DNA of 64,000 bases, taken from positions 110,865 to 174,864 of the forward strand of contig CAZLMG010000006.1 in NCBI GenBank assembly GCA_964560765.1, written 5' to 3'. The position numbers were made by a program, and so were the translations under genes. Below, piece after piece: positions 26,336 to 35,683 of this stretch (positions are counted from its first letter, which is position 1; each line of letters begins with the position of its first letter). Source of the DNA: CAZLMG01 sp964560765. Lineage in GTDB: Bacteria; Bdellovibrionota_B; Oligoflexia; Oligoflexales; CAZLMG01. The notes beneath the pieces are model-generated. The model was given only the letters and a program-made list of their open reading frames with translations. It was not told the origin of the DNA and did not search any database.

Positions 26336-27127
26336 TTAAACCCACCCCTTGCGTTGGCCGCCATCCACCGGGATGTTGGCGCCAGTGATGTAGGCGGCGC
26401 GCGGTGAGCAGAGGAACGTGACAAGGTCAGCCAGCTCTTCGGGTTTGCCCAGTCGGTGCATGGGAATCGTGGCGCGCGTCTTCTGCATCTCGTCTTCAAA
26501 GGTCGTTCCGTCGCGGCTGGCCTTGGCATGTCGCAATTGCTCGATGCGTTGGGTGTGAATCACACCGGGCATGACGGTGTTGACGGTGATGCCAAAAGGC
26601 GCCACTTCCTGCGACAGCGTCTTGTTGAAAGCGGTGACTGCGGCGCGCATGCTGGTGGAAACGACGAGATTCTCGATGGGTTCCAGCACGCTGAGCGAAG
26701 TGATGGTGATGATTCGGCCAAAGCGCTTGGCCTTCATGCTAGCGATGACACCTTGACTGAGAGAGGTGGCACTCAAAAATAAGCGCTCAAAACCTGCGCG
26801 CCATTCGCTTTCAGGAGTCGCGGTAGCAGACGATGGTGCCGGACCACCCACGTTGTTAATCAGTATATCCATCGGGCCGAACTTGTCGTTTGCCGCCGCC
26901 TGCAGGCGCCCAGCAGCACCAGTATCCGTCAAGTCGATGGCAAGAGTTCCGACATTGGTGCCGTACTCGCGCTCCAATTCCTCAGCAGCTTGTCGCAGCG
27001 GTTCTTCTTGCCGAGCGCAAAGAAAAAGACGACAACCCTCCCGCGCCAGGCTATGGGCAACAGCCAAGCCCAGGCCCTTGGAGGCCGCACAAACGAGGGC
27101 TGTCTTGTTATTCAGGTGCAGTTCCAT
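26336..27127 (-). CDS. Atypical short-chain dehydrogenase/reductase
   Basis: 263 residues from ATG 27127. The Rossmann nucleotide motif is AASKGLGLA, followed by a basic CARQ strand end, ILINNVGGPAP, and a C-terminal PVDGGQRKG. The Ser of the active site is in ITSLSV, but the YxxxK catalytic pair is absent: the aligned region reads NLVVSTSMRAAV, with Val and Met or Arg instead. This is a known SDR subgroup with NNxGGP and an altered catalytic site. It is the third gene of the minus-strand operon with the aldehyde dehydrogenase and RidA-type genes (gaps 11 and 13 bases), so a role in aminomuconate metabolism is likely, but its reaction is unknown. Confidence 0.82.
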   Translation of the reverse strand: MELHLNNKTALVCAASKGLGLAVAHSLAREGCRLFLCARQEEPLRQAAEELEREYGTNVGTLAIDLTDTGAAGRLQAAANDKFGPMDILINNVGGPAPSSATATPESEWRAGFERLFLSATSLSQGVIASMKAKRFGRIITITSLSVLEPIENLVVSTSMRAAVTAFNKTLSQEVAPFGITVNTVMPGVIHTQRIEQLRHAKASRDGTTFEDEMQKTRATIPMHRLGKPEELADLVTFLCSPRAAYITGANIPVDGGQRKGWV

Positions 27128-27138
27128 CGGCAACTCGC

Positions 27139-28626
27139 TCAGTTCAGGGTCACGCTCTCGTAACGGGGTGTCGATACCGTTTTGAATTCAGAGAAAAAGT
27201 CCAGGCTGTACTGTCCGCCTTCGCGGCCGATGCCGCTGCGCTTCATGCCGCCAAAGGCTGTATGCAGCTCGCGCAAGAACCAGCTATTCAGCCAAACCAT
27301 GCCCATGCGGGAGCCGCGCGACATGACATCGAGAGTCTGCGGATCGCTCGACCAAATGGAACAGGAAAGACCATAGGGAGTTCCGTTCAGGAGATCGAGC
27401 GCCTCGGACGTTGTATGAAAACTCTGTACCGTCAGAACAGGCCCAAAAACTTCCTCTTGGATCAAGCGCGACGACTGTTTGACGCCGCCGATCAGGGTCG
27501 GCTCAAAATAGGCGCCTTGCGGCAGAGCCGTTGGGATCTTGCCGCCTTTTAAAATCTTGCATCCTTCACCTTGGGCCAGCTCCACAAAGCTGGCCACGCG
27601 GTCACGATGTTCTACTGAGATCAAGGCACCCATGGTCGTGTGCGGGTTGAGTGGATCGCCGATGATGATCTTGTCCATGTGCTCTTGGATGCGGCTGATG
27701 ACTTCGTCATAGACGCTGGCCTCGACTAATAAACGCGATCCCGCCAAACAGATCTGTCCCTGATTGCGAAAGGCAGCGCGCGTCGCCGTGGCGGTGGCCT
27801 TGACCAGATCGGCGTCGGCAAAAATAACGGAAGCACCCTTGCCACCTAGTTCAAAGGAAAGCTTTTTGAGATGGGGTGCCGCGTCACGCATGATGGCGAC
27901 GCCTGTGTTGGTTTCGCCGGTAAACGAGATGGCTTTGACTTCTGGATGTTGAACCAAGGCTGCACCGGCACCGTCAGCGCCAAAGCCGTGCACCATGTTA
28001 ACAACACCGGGAGGCGTGCCGGCCTCCTCAAGCAAATAGCAGAGCGCCGTGGCGCTCATGGGGGTTAGTTCTGCTGGCTTCATCACGACCGTATTGCCTT
28101 GGGCCAATGCCGGTGCCAATTTCCAAGTTAAGAGATAGAGCGGCAGATTCCACGGGGTGATGAGGCCGACGACGCCGATGGGCTCACGCACGGATACATG
28201 AAACGAGCCATCGGAGCCGGTATAACCCGGTTGCGACTGGTTGACACAAAGGTCGGCAAAAAAGTGAAAATTTGCGGCCGCACGCGGAATATCACCGTGC
28301 ATGGTTTCGCAAAGGGGCTTGCCTGTATCGCGGCTCTCGATGGCGGCCAATTCGTCAGCGTGTTTCAGCAAAAGATCGCCGATGCGGCGTAACAGCTGCG
28401 CTCGTTCTTGGTATGTGCTATTGCGCCAACCAGCATTGAAGAACGCGGTGCGAGCCGCGTCGACGGCGGACTGAACATCGGCAGAACGGCCGAGGGCCAC
28501 GTCCGTCAGCTTCTCTCCGGTCACGGAGGAGATGCTGGGAAACGTTGCCTGATCATGACTCTTGACGAACTCGCCACCAATAAAATGGTGGCAGAATTTT
28601 AGTTTCGTTGCGAAGGTCATAGCCAT
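27139..28626 (-). CDS. amnC: 2-aminomuconate/2-hydroxymuconate-6-semialdehyde dehydrogenase
   Basis: 495 residues from ATG 28626 (AAGGAG upstream; ATG 28620 is possible). It is an NAD-dependent aldehyde dehydrogenase with all catalytic landmarks: ITPWN (Asn160), FELGGK (Glu259) and GQICLAG (nucleophile Cys293). The C-terminal NSWFLRELHTAFGGMK and SGIGREGG are typical of the semialdehyde dehydrogenases of meta-cleavage and kynurenine pathways, where the Arg contacts the substrate carboxylate. The expected reaction is oxidation of 2-aminomuconic 6-semialdehyde to 2-aminomuconate. It lies between the RidA-type deaminase and SDR genes in one operon and would use the product of the dioxygenase pair at 7.5 kb. 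Confidence 0.87.
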   Translation of the reverse strand: MAMTFATKLKFCHHFIGGEFVKSHDQATFPSISSVTGEKLTDVALGRSADVQSAVDAARTAFFNAGWRNSTYQERAQLLRRIGDLLLKHADELAAIESRDTGKPLCETMHGDIPRAAANFHFFADLCVNQSQPGYTGSDGSFHVSVREPIGVVGLITPWNLPLYLLTWKLAPALAQGNTVVMKPAELTPMSATALCYLLEEAGTPPGVVNMVHGFGADGAGAALVQHPEVKAISFTGETNTGVAIMRDAAPHLKKLSFELGGKGASVIFADADLVKATATATRAAFRNQGQICLAGSRLLVEASVYDEVISRIQEHMDKIIIGDPLNPHTTMGALISVEHRDRVASFVELAQGEGCKILKGGKIPTALPQGAYFEPTLIGGVKQSSRLIQEEVFGPVLTVQSFHTTSEALDLLNGTPYGLSCSIWSSDPQTLDVMSRGSRMGMVWLNSWFLRELHTAFGGMKRSGIGREGGQYSLDFFSEFKTVSTPRYESVTLN

Positions 28627-28639
28627 GGTCTCCTTGCGT

Positions 28640-29053
28640 TTAGCCTGGTCGATGGCGAGTGGCGATTGCTTTCATTTCGACAAAGTTATGCCCTGGAAGG
28701 CCCTGCACAAAAACGGTCGTACGCGCTGGAGGCGTCGCATCTTGAAAGTAGGCATTCCACACAGCGTTCATGCCGGCGAAATCCTCTTTGTGAATGAGAA
28801 AAACGGTTACATCAACGAGATGGTGTTTATCGAGACCTTCGCTTAGCAACACGCTATCGATGTTGCGGAAGACACCGCGAGTTTGTTCCTGGATGTCGTA
28901 ACGCACGATCGTGCCATCGAGATGCTGTACAAGACCAGCGTACGCATCCGAATGGGGGTCGCGGCAGCCTTGCCCCGCAAGGTACAATAAATCGCCGGCC
29001 CGACGGGCATGGCAATAATCGGCAAACGGTTTGGTTAGTATTGCTTCGCTCAT
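28640..29053 (-). CDS. amnD: RidA-family 2-aminomuconate deaminase
   Basis: 137 residues from ATG 29053, with GAGG five bases upstream. The fold is YjgF/RidA: LLYLAGQGCRDP near the N-terminus, then TRGVFRNIDSVL, VDVTVFLIHKEDFAGMNAVW and PPARTTVFVQGLPG. The Arg of the conserved PARTT motif binds the substrate carboxylate. Location directly before the semialdehyde dehydrogenase points to hydrolysis of 2-aminomuconate to 4-oxalocrotonate plus ammonia rather than generic enamine housekeeping. It is first in the operon and divergent from recJ, with its promoter presumably in the 105-base gap. Confidence 0.83.
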   Translation of the reverse strand: MSEAILTKPFADYCHARRAGDLLYLAGQGCRDPHSDAYAGLVQHLDGTIVRYDIQEQTRGVFRNIDSVLLSEGLDKHHLVDVTVFLIHKEDFAGMNAVWNAYFQDATPPARTTVFVQGLPGHNFVEMKAIATRHRPG

Positions 29054-29158
29054 GGGAACCTCGCTAAGCGTCGGTGACGACTGCCCTAATACACATATCA
29101 TTGATCGTCCGCCAGTGAAACGGTATAGGTCATCAATTAACCTAAAAATGTTCGCACG

Positions 29159-30814
29159 TTGCGATGGGGACTTGGGGTGGGATCAAAGTTTCAGATTTGG
29201 CGGGCCGCCAGCACCGAGCGTCCCCAGAGCCACGCCCAATTGAAATGCCTGATTCAGGCAAATCGGGCATTTTCCCCGATCGCTCAGCTAGCCTACGGCG
29301 ATTACGGACTATTTGCGGCGAAAGAGGCAGTGGCGCGGGCATTACGTGATGGCAGGCGCATCGCCCTTTACGCCGACTACGACGTCGATGGCACGATGAG
29401 TTGTGTGAGCTGGATCTGGTATCTTCGCGCCATCGGCTACAGCAATTTTACCTACTACATCCCTGACCGGTTTCGCGAAGGCTACGGCTTGAACTTGAAA
29501 GCCATCGAGCATTTGATCGACAAAGAGGGTGCCCAGCTCATCATCACGATGGACACCGGAATCACAGCCAACGCGGAAGCGGAACTTTGCCGCAGTCGGG
29601 GCGTCGATTTTATTTGTACCGATCACCACAAGATACAACCGGACAAAATGCCGGACTGCATCATTCTCAATCCGAAGTTGCATCCATCGACTGAGTATCA
29701 AGAGCTCTGCGGCTGTGGCATTACCTTTGTGCTGCTGCGGCAGTTGGCGCAAGAGTTTCCTATCGCTCCTGATGTTTGGACCGACCTCCTGGCGCTGACC
29801 GGTATGGCCACCATCTGTGACGTGGTGCCGCTGAATGGGGTCAATCATCGCCTGGCGCAGATGGGTGTGAATGCGTTGCTGAAAAGTCGGCGGCCCGTTT
29901 TGCAAAAGTTGATGGAAGCGAGCGCCATGCTGTTCTCCGCCGACGAGAAGGACATTGGCTTTCGTCTGGGTCCGCGAATCAACGCCGTCGGGCGCTTGGA
30001 GCATGCGGGCATTGTCGTCCGCGCCTTTGTTGAAGAGCATCCGGATCAGTTGATTCAGTTCATGGGCGAATGCAACGAAAAGCGCAAACGCATCCAACAG
30101 CGCATCGTCGAAGAAGCACTCGCCCAGGCCGAAGATTTTCGAGACGACCCCGTCCTCTTTCTCGGTGGTGACTGGCATCAGGGTGTCGTCGGCATCGCAG
30201 CGAGTAAAGTGGCCGAGGCCCATTGGAAACCCACCTGGCTATTTCATCGCGGTGAGCTAGCCTGTAAGGGGTCCGCGCGGTCCATTCAGGGTTTTGACGT
30301 GACCGAGGCCATGGTGCAATGTGGGCGCCTTTTTGAAAAGTTCGGTGGGCACCGGGCGGCGGGGGGATTTTCCTTTTCTCCGGACCGCGAAGCAGACATT
30401 CGTTCAGCACTGCTGGCACATGCGGGATCATTGCGCGAACAACATCCGGAGCTTTGGCAGAGCGTCAAAGCCTACGACTGCGAGCTGCCGATGGATCTGG
30501 CGTCTTTGGATTTAGCGAATGAGTTGGGCGACCTTAAGCCCTTCGGTCATGCCTTTGAGGAGCCTGTTTTTATGGTACGCGCTGCCGTCGCGGGCTGCCA
30601 ATTCTATCGCGATAAGGCCACGGGCGAACCGCGGCACACGGCTTTATCCATCTGCGGTAGGGGCGGTCAGCCACAAAAGGTCATGTTCTTCAATGAAGTT
30701 CACGCGGATCTCCAATCGGCCTCGACAGTTGAGCTTCTCGTGACGGCTAGTGCCAATACGTTTCGGGGAGAAACGTCGCTGCAGCTGAGTGGTGTGGACT
30801 ATCGGCTCGGCTGA
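29159..30814 (+). CDS. recJ: Single-stranded-DNA-specific exonuclease RecJ
   Basis: 551 residues, near normal for RecJ. The DHH domain has YADYDVDG (Asp73-Gly78, metal site), MDTGI and TDHHK (155-158). The middle has LATGMATICDVVPL-like LALTGMATICDVVP and GPRINAVGR. The DHHA1 domain has GWHQGVVGI-like DWHQGVVGI and FGGHRAAGGF, and an OB-like region completes the C-terminus. It is a 5'-3' exonuclease acting in recombination and mismatch repair. The start is uncertain: TTG 29159 or GTG 29177, neither with a strong ribosome site. Confidence 0.95.
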   Translation: MRWGLGVGSKFQIWRAASTERPQSHAQLKCLIQANRAFSPIAQLAYGDYGLFAAKEAVARALRDGRRIALYADYDVDGTMSCVSWIWYLRAIGYSNFTYYIPDRFREGYGLNLKAIEHLIDKEGAQLIITMDTGITANAEAELCRSRGVDFICTDHHKIQPDKMPDCIILNPKLHPSTEYQELCGCGITFVLLRQLAQEFPIAPDVWTDLLALTGMATICDVVPLNGVNHRLAQMGVNALLKSRRPVLQKLMEASAMLFSADEKDIGFRLGPRINAVGRLEHAGIVVRAFVEEHPDQLIQFMGECNEKRKRIQQRIVEEALAQAEDFRDDPVLFLGGDWHQGVVGIAASKVAEAHWKPTWLFHRGELACKGSARSIQGFDVTEAMVQCGRLFEKFGGHRAAGGFSFSPDREADIRSALLAHAGSLREQHPELWQSVKAYDCELPMDLASLDLANELGDLKPFGHAFEEPVFMVRAAVAGCQFYRDKATGEPRHTALSICGRGGQPQKVMFFNEVHADLQSASTVELLVTASANTFRGETSLQLSGVDYRLG

Positions 30815-30951
30815 TTTGTTGTCAAATTTGCAACAGCCGCGAAGGCGAATTATCTAGACACACCACAGTCGCGCCTGATAACCCGGCGCAAGTCTTTCAG
30901 GGGTGGGGCCTGCGAACCTGCCCTTCTTTCACAAAATCAGGGAGAGAGCGT

Positions 30952-31437
30952 ATGAAGTTAATGCAGATGAGTGTGATTGTCGGAGCCCTTCTGGCAGCAA
31001 TGAGCGGTACTGCCGTGGCACAAGGTCCCTATACTCGTGGTGAATTGATGTCGATCAGTCGTGCTTCGCAGCCCTTGGGTCGCGTGGCTATTTGGGAAGG
31101 TCAAACGGGTTTGTTTCCCGTTCAGTTTGGACCGCAAGATATATCCTGGCTCGTGGTCGTGGCGCCGACCGGACACAAGCGCAATGGTCGCGTATTTTGC
31201 GACATTGCGAACGTAACGGTTCGTTCCTATGGGCAAGTGATCTACCCCAGCAAAGTGGGCGTTTTGCCGGCTCACGGTGGCGTACAAGCCTATTACCGCA
31301 TCAATCAAGGCGAAGGTCGCCCCGTTGAAGCGGTAACCGTTAGCATTGCCGGCAACACGTTTGTGCACAACAACTGTCCGACGAACATCCATGCCGTACG
31401 TGGCCCATTTCAGCCATCGGAATTTGGCGGCGAGTAA
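30952..31437 (+). CDS. Small secreted beta-rich protein
   Basis: 161 residues with AGGGAGAGAG upstream of ATG 30952. The signal peptide cleaves after AVA-Q. The mature 138 residues alternate beta strands (RVAIWEGQTGLFPVQFG, SWLVVVAPTGHKRNG, VEAVTVSIAGNTFV) and contain two Cys (VFCDIA, HNNCPT) likely in a disulfide. It looks like a compact beta-sandwich. Family and function are unknown. It is convergent with a secreted protein gene 23 bases away. Confidence 0.65.
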   Translation: MKLMQMSVIVGALLAAMSGTAVAQGPYTRGELMSISRASQPLGRVAIWEGQTGLFPVQFGPQDISWLVVVAPTGHKRNGRVFCDIANVTVRSYGQVIYPSKVGVLPAHGGVQAYYRINQGEGRPVEAVTVSIAGNTFVHNNCPTNIHAVRGPFQPSEFGGE

Positions 31438-31460
31438 GTCTGAGTGGCGGTTGGTCTGGG

Positions 31461-33122
31461 TTACAAGGGCCAATCGCCGCTTTCGCGCACGCCAAATCCA
31501 CGACGGATATTGGCAATGGCCTCTAGGTCGCGAATGGCTTGCGCATCTCCGGCAGCAGCCTCATAGGCCGTCACCTGCATTGCATAAGCGAAGGTATCTA
31601 TCGCTAATCGAATCTCGGCGAGGGTCGGGTACTCGGGCGCGGAAGCGCTGATGCTGCCGACGAGATTGACGCCGGCGCCTGGAACTATTCCCTCGCCAGC
31701 AGGTGCCGGTTGCTCGCCATCTGCGGGATACAAGATTTCTCGCACCTCCTGTTTGGCGCGATCATAGGCATCGCCGACCATTCTCCCACCTTCGATTTGG
31801 TTCCAGGCAAAGGAAGTGAGGGCTGCCGCGACGGTAAAGCCGATGATGCGCTTGAAGGAAATGGGAAGGGTTGTGACGCCCAGATCCGGCATCTCTTTCG
31901 CGGTTGCATGCGCACCCACCAATTCCTTGGCGAAGTTGTCTGTGGCAGACTTCTTGGCAGCATAGGACAGCAGCCGCTCATGCGAATTTTTAGTGAAGCG
32001 CAACCGAAAGTAGGTAATTAACCCGCCCCTGCCATGTTCCGTATTGATGTTAGCCAGTCCTTCGTACAGTTTTGCGGCCGTCAAAGACTGACCTGGTCCA
32101 ACAAGTCGCAGAACATCGCCTAGATGATTGTGGATAGCGGCATAGTCTTGGATGCCAATGGCGACCTTGCCCAGAACCGGAGTATGAATCGGCACTCGTC
32201 GTGCGATCCATTGGACGAGGCCCTTGGCACCGATGAGTTCGACGCCGTAAAGCGCACCCCCGACGAAAGTGTCCATAAGCTCGCTGCGCAGTATCTGCGC
32301 CTGCCGCGCGAATGGTGCCACGTTCGGTTGCCCTACAACGTGCATCCGGTAAATATCCCACGCCTCAAAGCGATCCATACTCGGTCGCGCATACTGCACC
32401 AGATCTGGCCTTTGGGCGTAGATGTCTTTCATCGGTGCAGTGAGAATAGCATTTTTCTGCGCCTCGGGTAAGGCTTCGACTGTGCGCCGATGCAGACTGT
32501 AAGCGTGTATGTTTCGTCCGATGGTGATGTTTGCACGATAGAGGGCCTTGGCGGAACTTTGATATTCGGGCGCCTCAGGCGTACTTTGCAGCCGTTCCAA
32601 AGTTTCAGCAGCGCGGAGTTTCTCCCAAAGTGCAATCTCGAGTGGAGTGGCGACGCGCGCGTAGATGTCTCGCGCTCCCGAAACATTGTCGGAACGTGCC
32701 ATGATCGTGAGACGTTTGCTATCGGCATGAATGTTGTTAAAAATCTGCGCCGTGTCATCTCCACGCCCAAAGCGAGTGAGTCCAGAGGTCAGGCGATCCA
32801 TGAAGCGAATCCATTGGTCCCATCGCACCATGGTGTCGCGTACTTTGGGCGGTGCCGTTGCAGTCCATTGGATCGGGTCTATTCCATGCAGAGTCAATGG
32901 CGGTGCTGCGGGCGAACTTTCTAGTCCGGCGGCCGCCAGTGCCGGCACCGATCTTGACGCAACCGGGGCTGGAGCCTGCATACGGCGGGCGATATCGCGC
33001 GCAATATCCAACTCGTCTTCAGAGAGCAGTCTTTCACAGGAGTTACCAGTGGCCCACGCCGTTGGGGACGTGAGTGGCAGGATGAATAGACCCACGACTG
33101 CAACGATAGACCCTGCCTGCAT
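31461..33122 (-). CDS. Exported 553-residue protein of unknown function
   Basis: ATG 33122; the signal peptide cleaves near AWA-T. The mature protein is mostly helical, with a Pro/Ala linker at residues 50-75 and two hydrophobic segments (about 285-310, FVGGALYGVELIGAKGLV; about 430-450, IIGFTVAAALTSFAW). A Glu/Pro-rich stretch with EGIVPGAGVNLVG precedes the C-terminal helices. There are no enzymatic signatures. The two hydrophobic segments could be membrane-inserting, as in pore-forming or effector proteins, but this is speculation. It is divergent to the next lipoprotein gene. Confidence 0.55.
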   Translation of the reverse strand: MQAGSIVAVVGLFILPLTSPTAWATGNSCERLLSEDELDIARDIARRMQAPAPVASRSVPALAAAGLESSPAAPPLTLHGIDPIQWTATAPPKVRDTMVRWDQWIRFMDRLTSGLTRFGRGDDTAQIFNNIHADSKRLTIMARSDNVSGARDIYARVATPLEIALWEKLRAAETLERLQSTPEAPEYQSSAKALYRANITIGRNIHAYSLHRRTVEALPEAQKNAILTAPMKDIYAQRPDLVQYARPSMDRFEAWDIYRMHVVGQPNVAPFARQAQILRSELMDTFVGGALYGVELIGAKGLVQWIARRVPIHTPVLGKVAIGIQDYAAIHNHLGDVLRLVGPGQSLTAAKLYEGLANINTEHGRGGLITYFRLRFTKNSHERLLSYAAKKSATDNFAKELVGAHATAKEMPDLGVTTLPISFKRIIGFTVAAALTSFAWNQIEGGRMVGDAYDRAKQEVREILYPADGEQPAPAGEGIVPGAGVNLVGSISASAPEYPTLAEIRLAIDTFAYAMQVTAYEAAAGDAQAIRDLEAIANIRRGFGVRESGDWPL

Positions 33123-33305
33123 GGGAACACCCCGCCTGTTTAATCTGCGCCCGGAAAAACTCTATGTGACTATATTCTAACGCCATATTGCAGCTCGGCA
33201 ACATTCTGAAACCACAGCCCGTTGCACAAGCCCCTATAGAATTTACGAAAACCTGCCGATAAGGATTCTAGTTATGAGAACTTGCGCCAGGACAGGAGGT
33301 CCCGG

Positions 33306-34208
33306 ATGATGTTTAGAGGAATTCACGTCCCCCTGATCGTAGCCGTATTGGGCTCGACGATTCTAAGCATGGGCTGCAACGATACAGCCTTTGAACAGGC
33401 TGGATTCAAGAAACAGAGCACTGAAAAATCAGATGCGGACGCCGAGGCGGAAGTCGTCGAGCCGACGGACGAGCTTGGCGAAAATCCTGCTGACGATACC
33501 GAGCCCGGTGAACGTGAAATGGAATTCACTATGCCCACCCCCGAAGATTTGGCTAAGACTGCGGAGCTGTGTGCCAATCAAGAGGTGACGCAAACCCGCT
33601 TGGAATTGTCGTTCGACCCACCAGCAGAGACTTGTGCATGGGGTCAAAACGACAATATGCCATTTGATAGAATCAATCATCAGCTAGTGATCGCTGCTCG
33701 GCGGGAACAGGCCATCGAGGTTTCGATTCCCTCGCACTCGGTGCTGTGCGGTGTAAATTTTGAATTTGAAGAGCAGGACATCGTCTACGACGACGAGATC
33801 ATTCTGACCATGAATCAGGTGGTGCTGGCTTCGAGCCAGAACTACGGAAACCTTTTCAATAAGCAGGGTAACTATCAGATGTATGGTTGGCCCGCGCTGA
33901 AGGGTAAACCCTATCCGATCAACGACCGTAACGTATACTGTCTCGGCATGGCCGAGGGTAAGGGCAACTGCGTGCTACCGCCGACACAGCGCCGGGGTCG
34001 ATTGCTCATTGATTTGCACGAAGACGTAGTGCGGCAGGTTGGAGTCGCGACTGGCCTTTCGGCCCTGGCGCGTGACGCCAAAGGTGCGAAGCAGGAAGCC
34101 AAGGCGAAATTCTCGCTGGTAACCACAGGTGATAACGACGACCCAATTGACTGCAAACACTCGGGATTCAAATTCGCTCTGACGACAAAGACAGTGCGCC
34201 TGCCCTAA
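33306..34208 (+). CDS. Lipoprotein with acidic linker and beta-rich domain
   Basis: 300 residues from ATG 33306, with AGGAGG six bases upstream. The lipobox is SMGC (Cys24). Residues 35-80 are an acidic Glu/Asp/Pro linker. The remainder is beta-rich with six Cys and motifs such as SVLCGVNFEFEEQ, DDEIILTMNQVVLASS and CKHSGFKFALTTKTV, resembling a jelly-roll or adhesin-like fold. No family can be named. Its stop codon shares bases (CTAA) with that of the convergent rRNA methyltransferase gene. Confidence 0.65.
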   Translation: MMFRGIHVPLIVAVLGSTILSMGCNDTAFEQAGFKKQSTEKSDADAEAEVVEPTDELGENPADDTEPGEREMEFTMPTPEDLAKTAELCANQEVTQTRLELSFDPPAETCAWGQNDNMPFDRINHQLVIAARREQAIEVSIPSHSVLCGVNFEFEEQDIVYDDEIILTMNQVVLASSQNYGNLFNKQGNYQMYGWPALKGKPYPINDRNVYCLGMAEGKGNCVLPPTQRRGRLLIDLHEDVVRQVGVATGLSALARDAKGAKQEAKAKFSLVTTGDNDDPIDCKHSGFKFALTTKTVRLP

Positions 34209-35614
34209 GCGTTTGCGGGCGTATCATGCCGCTTGAGTACTGCGACAAAGGTCGTGTCACTGTCCTCTTGGGGCGCGCCACACAACTTTTGCTCCAGCAA
34301 GTCGAAGTCCAAATGTGCCAACTGAAACTGGCGCACGACTTCTTCATTTTCTGCGACCAACCAGCTGCATGTGCCATAAACCAGCCTACCTCCAGGACGT
34401 ACGGCCTGTGATGCCTTTGCCAAGATCTGTAACTGCAGGCGCTGAAGTTCTAAAATCTCATCTGTAGACACGCGCTGTCTGGCGTCCGGATTTCGGCGCC
34501 AAGTTCCCGAGGATGAGCAGGGAGCATCCACGAGTACGCAATCAAATCCGCCGTGTCGCTCTACTTCGCGCCCGAACTTTGGCAGTGTTACACCATCCCA
34601 AGGGGTCGTCCGAATATTAAATAGAGCCGCGCGCTGAGCACGGCGTTTGACTTCGTCAAGCTTGTAAGCGCGGATATCGCTTGCATAGACAACTCCTTTC
34701 GCCTGCATATCGGAAGCGAGCTGCATGGTTTTGCCGCCACCGCCGGCGCAAGCATCCCAAACGAACTCTCCAGACTTCGCAGCAGCAGCGCGGCCAATGT
34801 ATTGACTGGCGAGATCTTGAATCTCAACATGCCCTTGTTTGTAGGCTGCGAGTTCGTAAATGCCCCGAAAACCTTCGGCGGCAATAGCCGTTGGCATTTT
34901 ATTGTGTCGATGCACTTGAAAGTTCTGGCCGTTGAGTTCGGCGAGCACCTCGGTAGCAGCTTCCGGGTGATTGAGTCGGAGCCAAAGTGGTGGGCGGCTA
35001 TTCTGCAGCTGCAGAAAGCGCTCGACTTGTTCTGGGCTCCAGCCGCTCGTCGTGATTCGGTTTGAGAGTTCTTGCGCCAATGAGCTGGGAATTCCTGCCA
35101 GTAGCAACGCCGCCGCCAAAGACTCGTGATCACGTTGACGAGCAGCCTTGGCCTGCATCTCGCCGTATGCGGCCAGGATTGTGGGCCAAAGCATCTGCTC
35201 CGTATCGGTCAGCGGAGCCGAGCAGTCGCTGTCGCCGCAAACATGTGCAGCTACTCGCAGGTAGAGTGCGGCACTAGGCAAAGTCTGGTGGTGACCTCGG
35301 AGCCGTTGATCGATGGCCGTCGAAAGGAGGTCATCCGTGAGTGCCGCATATCTCACGCCGGCAAAGATCTTGTCTGCGTACCACCGTCGATCCTTCTTGC
35401 CGAGTCGGCGGTCTTCACGCAATGCGTACGCCAACCACTTGTCCAACTGCCGTCGGGGCTCTTCGGTGAGCCAGTCGTGCAATAATTGCTCCGCTTTTTG
35501 CCAGCGAACCCAGTCGCGACCGCTATTGGGGCGCGGCTCGCCCGGCGTACTGCTGGAATGGTCTGTAGGTTTCAAGGGCGACTCCTGGCGTCTAAGAGAC
35601 GGGCTGTCTATCAT
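34205..35614 (-). CDS. RsmB-like 16S rRNA m5C methyltransferase
   Basis: 469 residues. The N-terminal 190 residues are NusB-like helical (WLAYALREDRRLGKKDRRWYADKIF). The C-terminal NOL1/NOP2/Sun domain has the SAM motif WDACAGGGGKT, DIRAYKL, VDAPCSSSGTWRRNPD with one catalytic Cys, and VYGTCSW with the nucleophilic Cys. Both Cys needed for C5-methylation of cytosine are intact. RsmB methylates C967 of E. coli 16S rRNA; a different position is possible here. The start may be shorter, since the first 35 residues are Pro/Ser-rich and the ribosome site is poor. It overlaps the lipoprotein gene at its 3' end by four bases. Confidence 0.88.
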   Translation of the reverse strand: MIDSPSLRRQESPLKPTDHSSSTPGEPRPNSGRDWVRWQKAEQLLHDWLTEEPRRQLDKWLAYALREDRRLGKKDRRWYADKIFAGVRYAALTDDLLSTAIDQRLRGHHQTLPSAALYLRVAAHVCGDSDCSAPLTDTEQMLWPTILAAYGEMQAKAARQRDHESLAAALLLAGIPSSLAQELSNRITTSGWSPEQVERFLQLQNSRPPLWLRLNHPEAATEVLAELNGQNFQVHRHNKMPTAIAAEGFRGIYELAAYKQGHVEIQDLASQYIGRAAAAKSGEFVWDACAGGGGKTMQLASDMQAKGVVYASDIRAYKLDEVKRRAQRAALFNIRTTPWDGVTLPKFGREVERHGGFDCVLVDAPCSSSGTWRRNPDARQRVSTDEILELQRLQLQILAKASQAVRPGGRLVYGTCSWLVAENEEVVRQFQLAHLDFDLLEQKLCGAPQEDSDTTFVAVLKRHDTPANA

Positions 35615-35631
35615 GGAGACCCGACGGGCGC

Positions 35632-35637
35632 TATAAT
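35632..35637 (+). promoter_or_regulatory. Possible -10 element before an outer-membrane protein gene
   Basis: A perfect TATAAT lies 47 bases before the chosen start at 35684, in the gap between divergent genes. No convincing -35 is seen at 17 bases, so this is tentative. Confidence 0.35.
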
Positions 35638-35683
35638 GGATGTCAGATAAATGGCGGGACTTGCTTCGGTGCTCGGAGGGATG

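Noticed and set aside
29342..30223. Minus-strand open frame inside recJ
   Set aside because: Shadow of the recJ coding strand; no ribosome site or recognisable domain.
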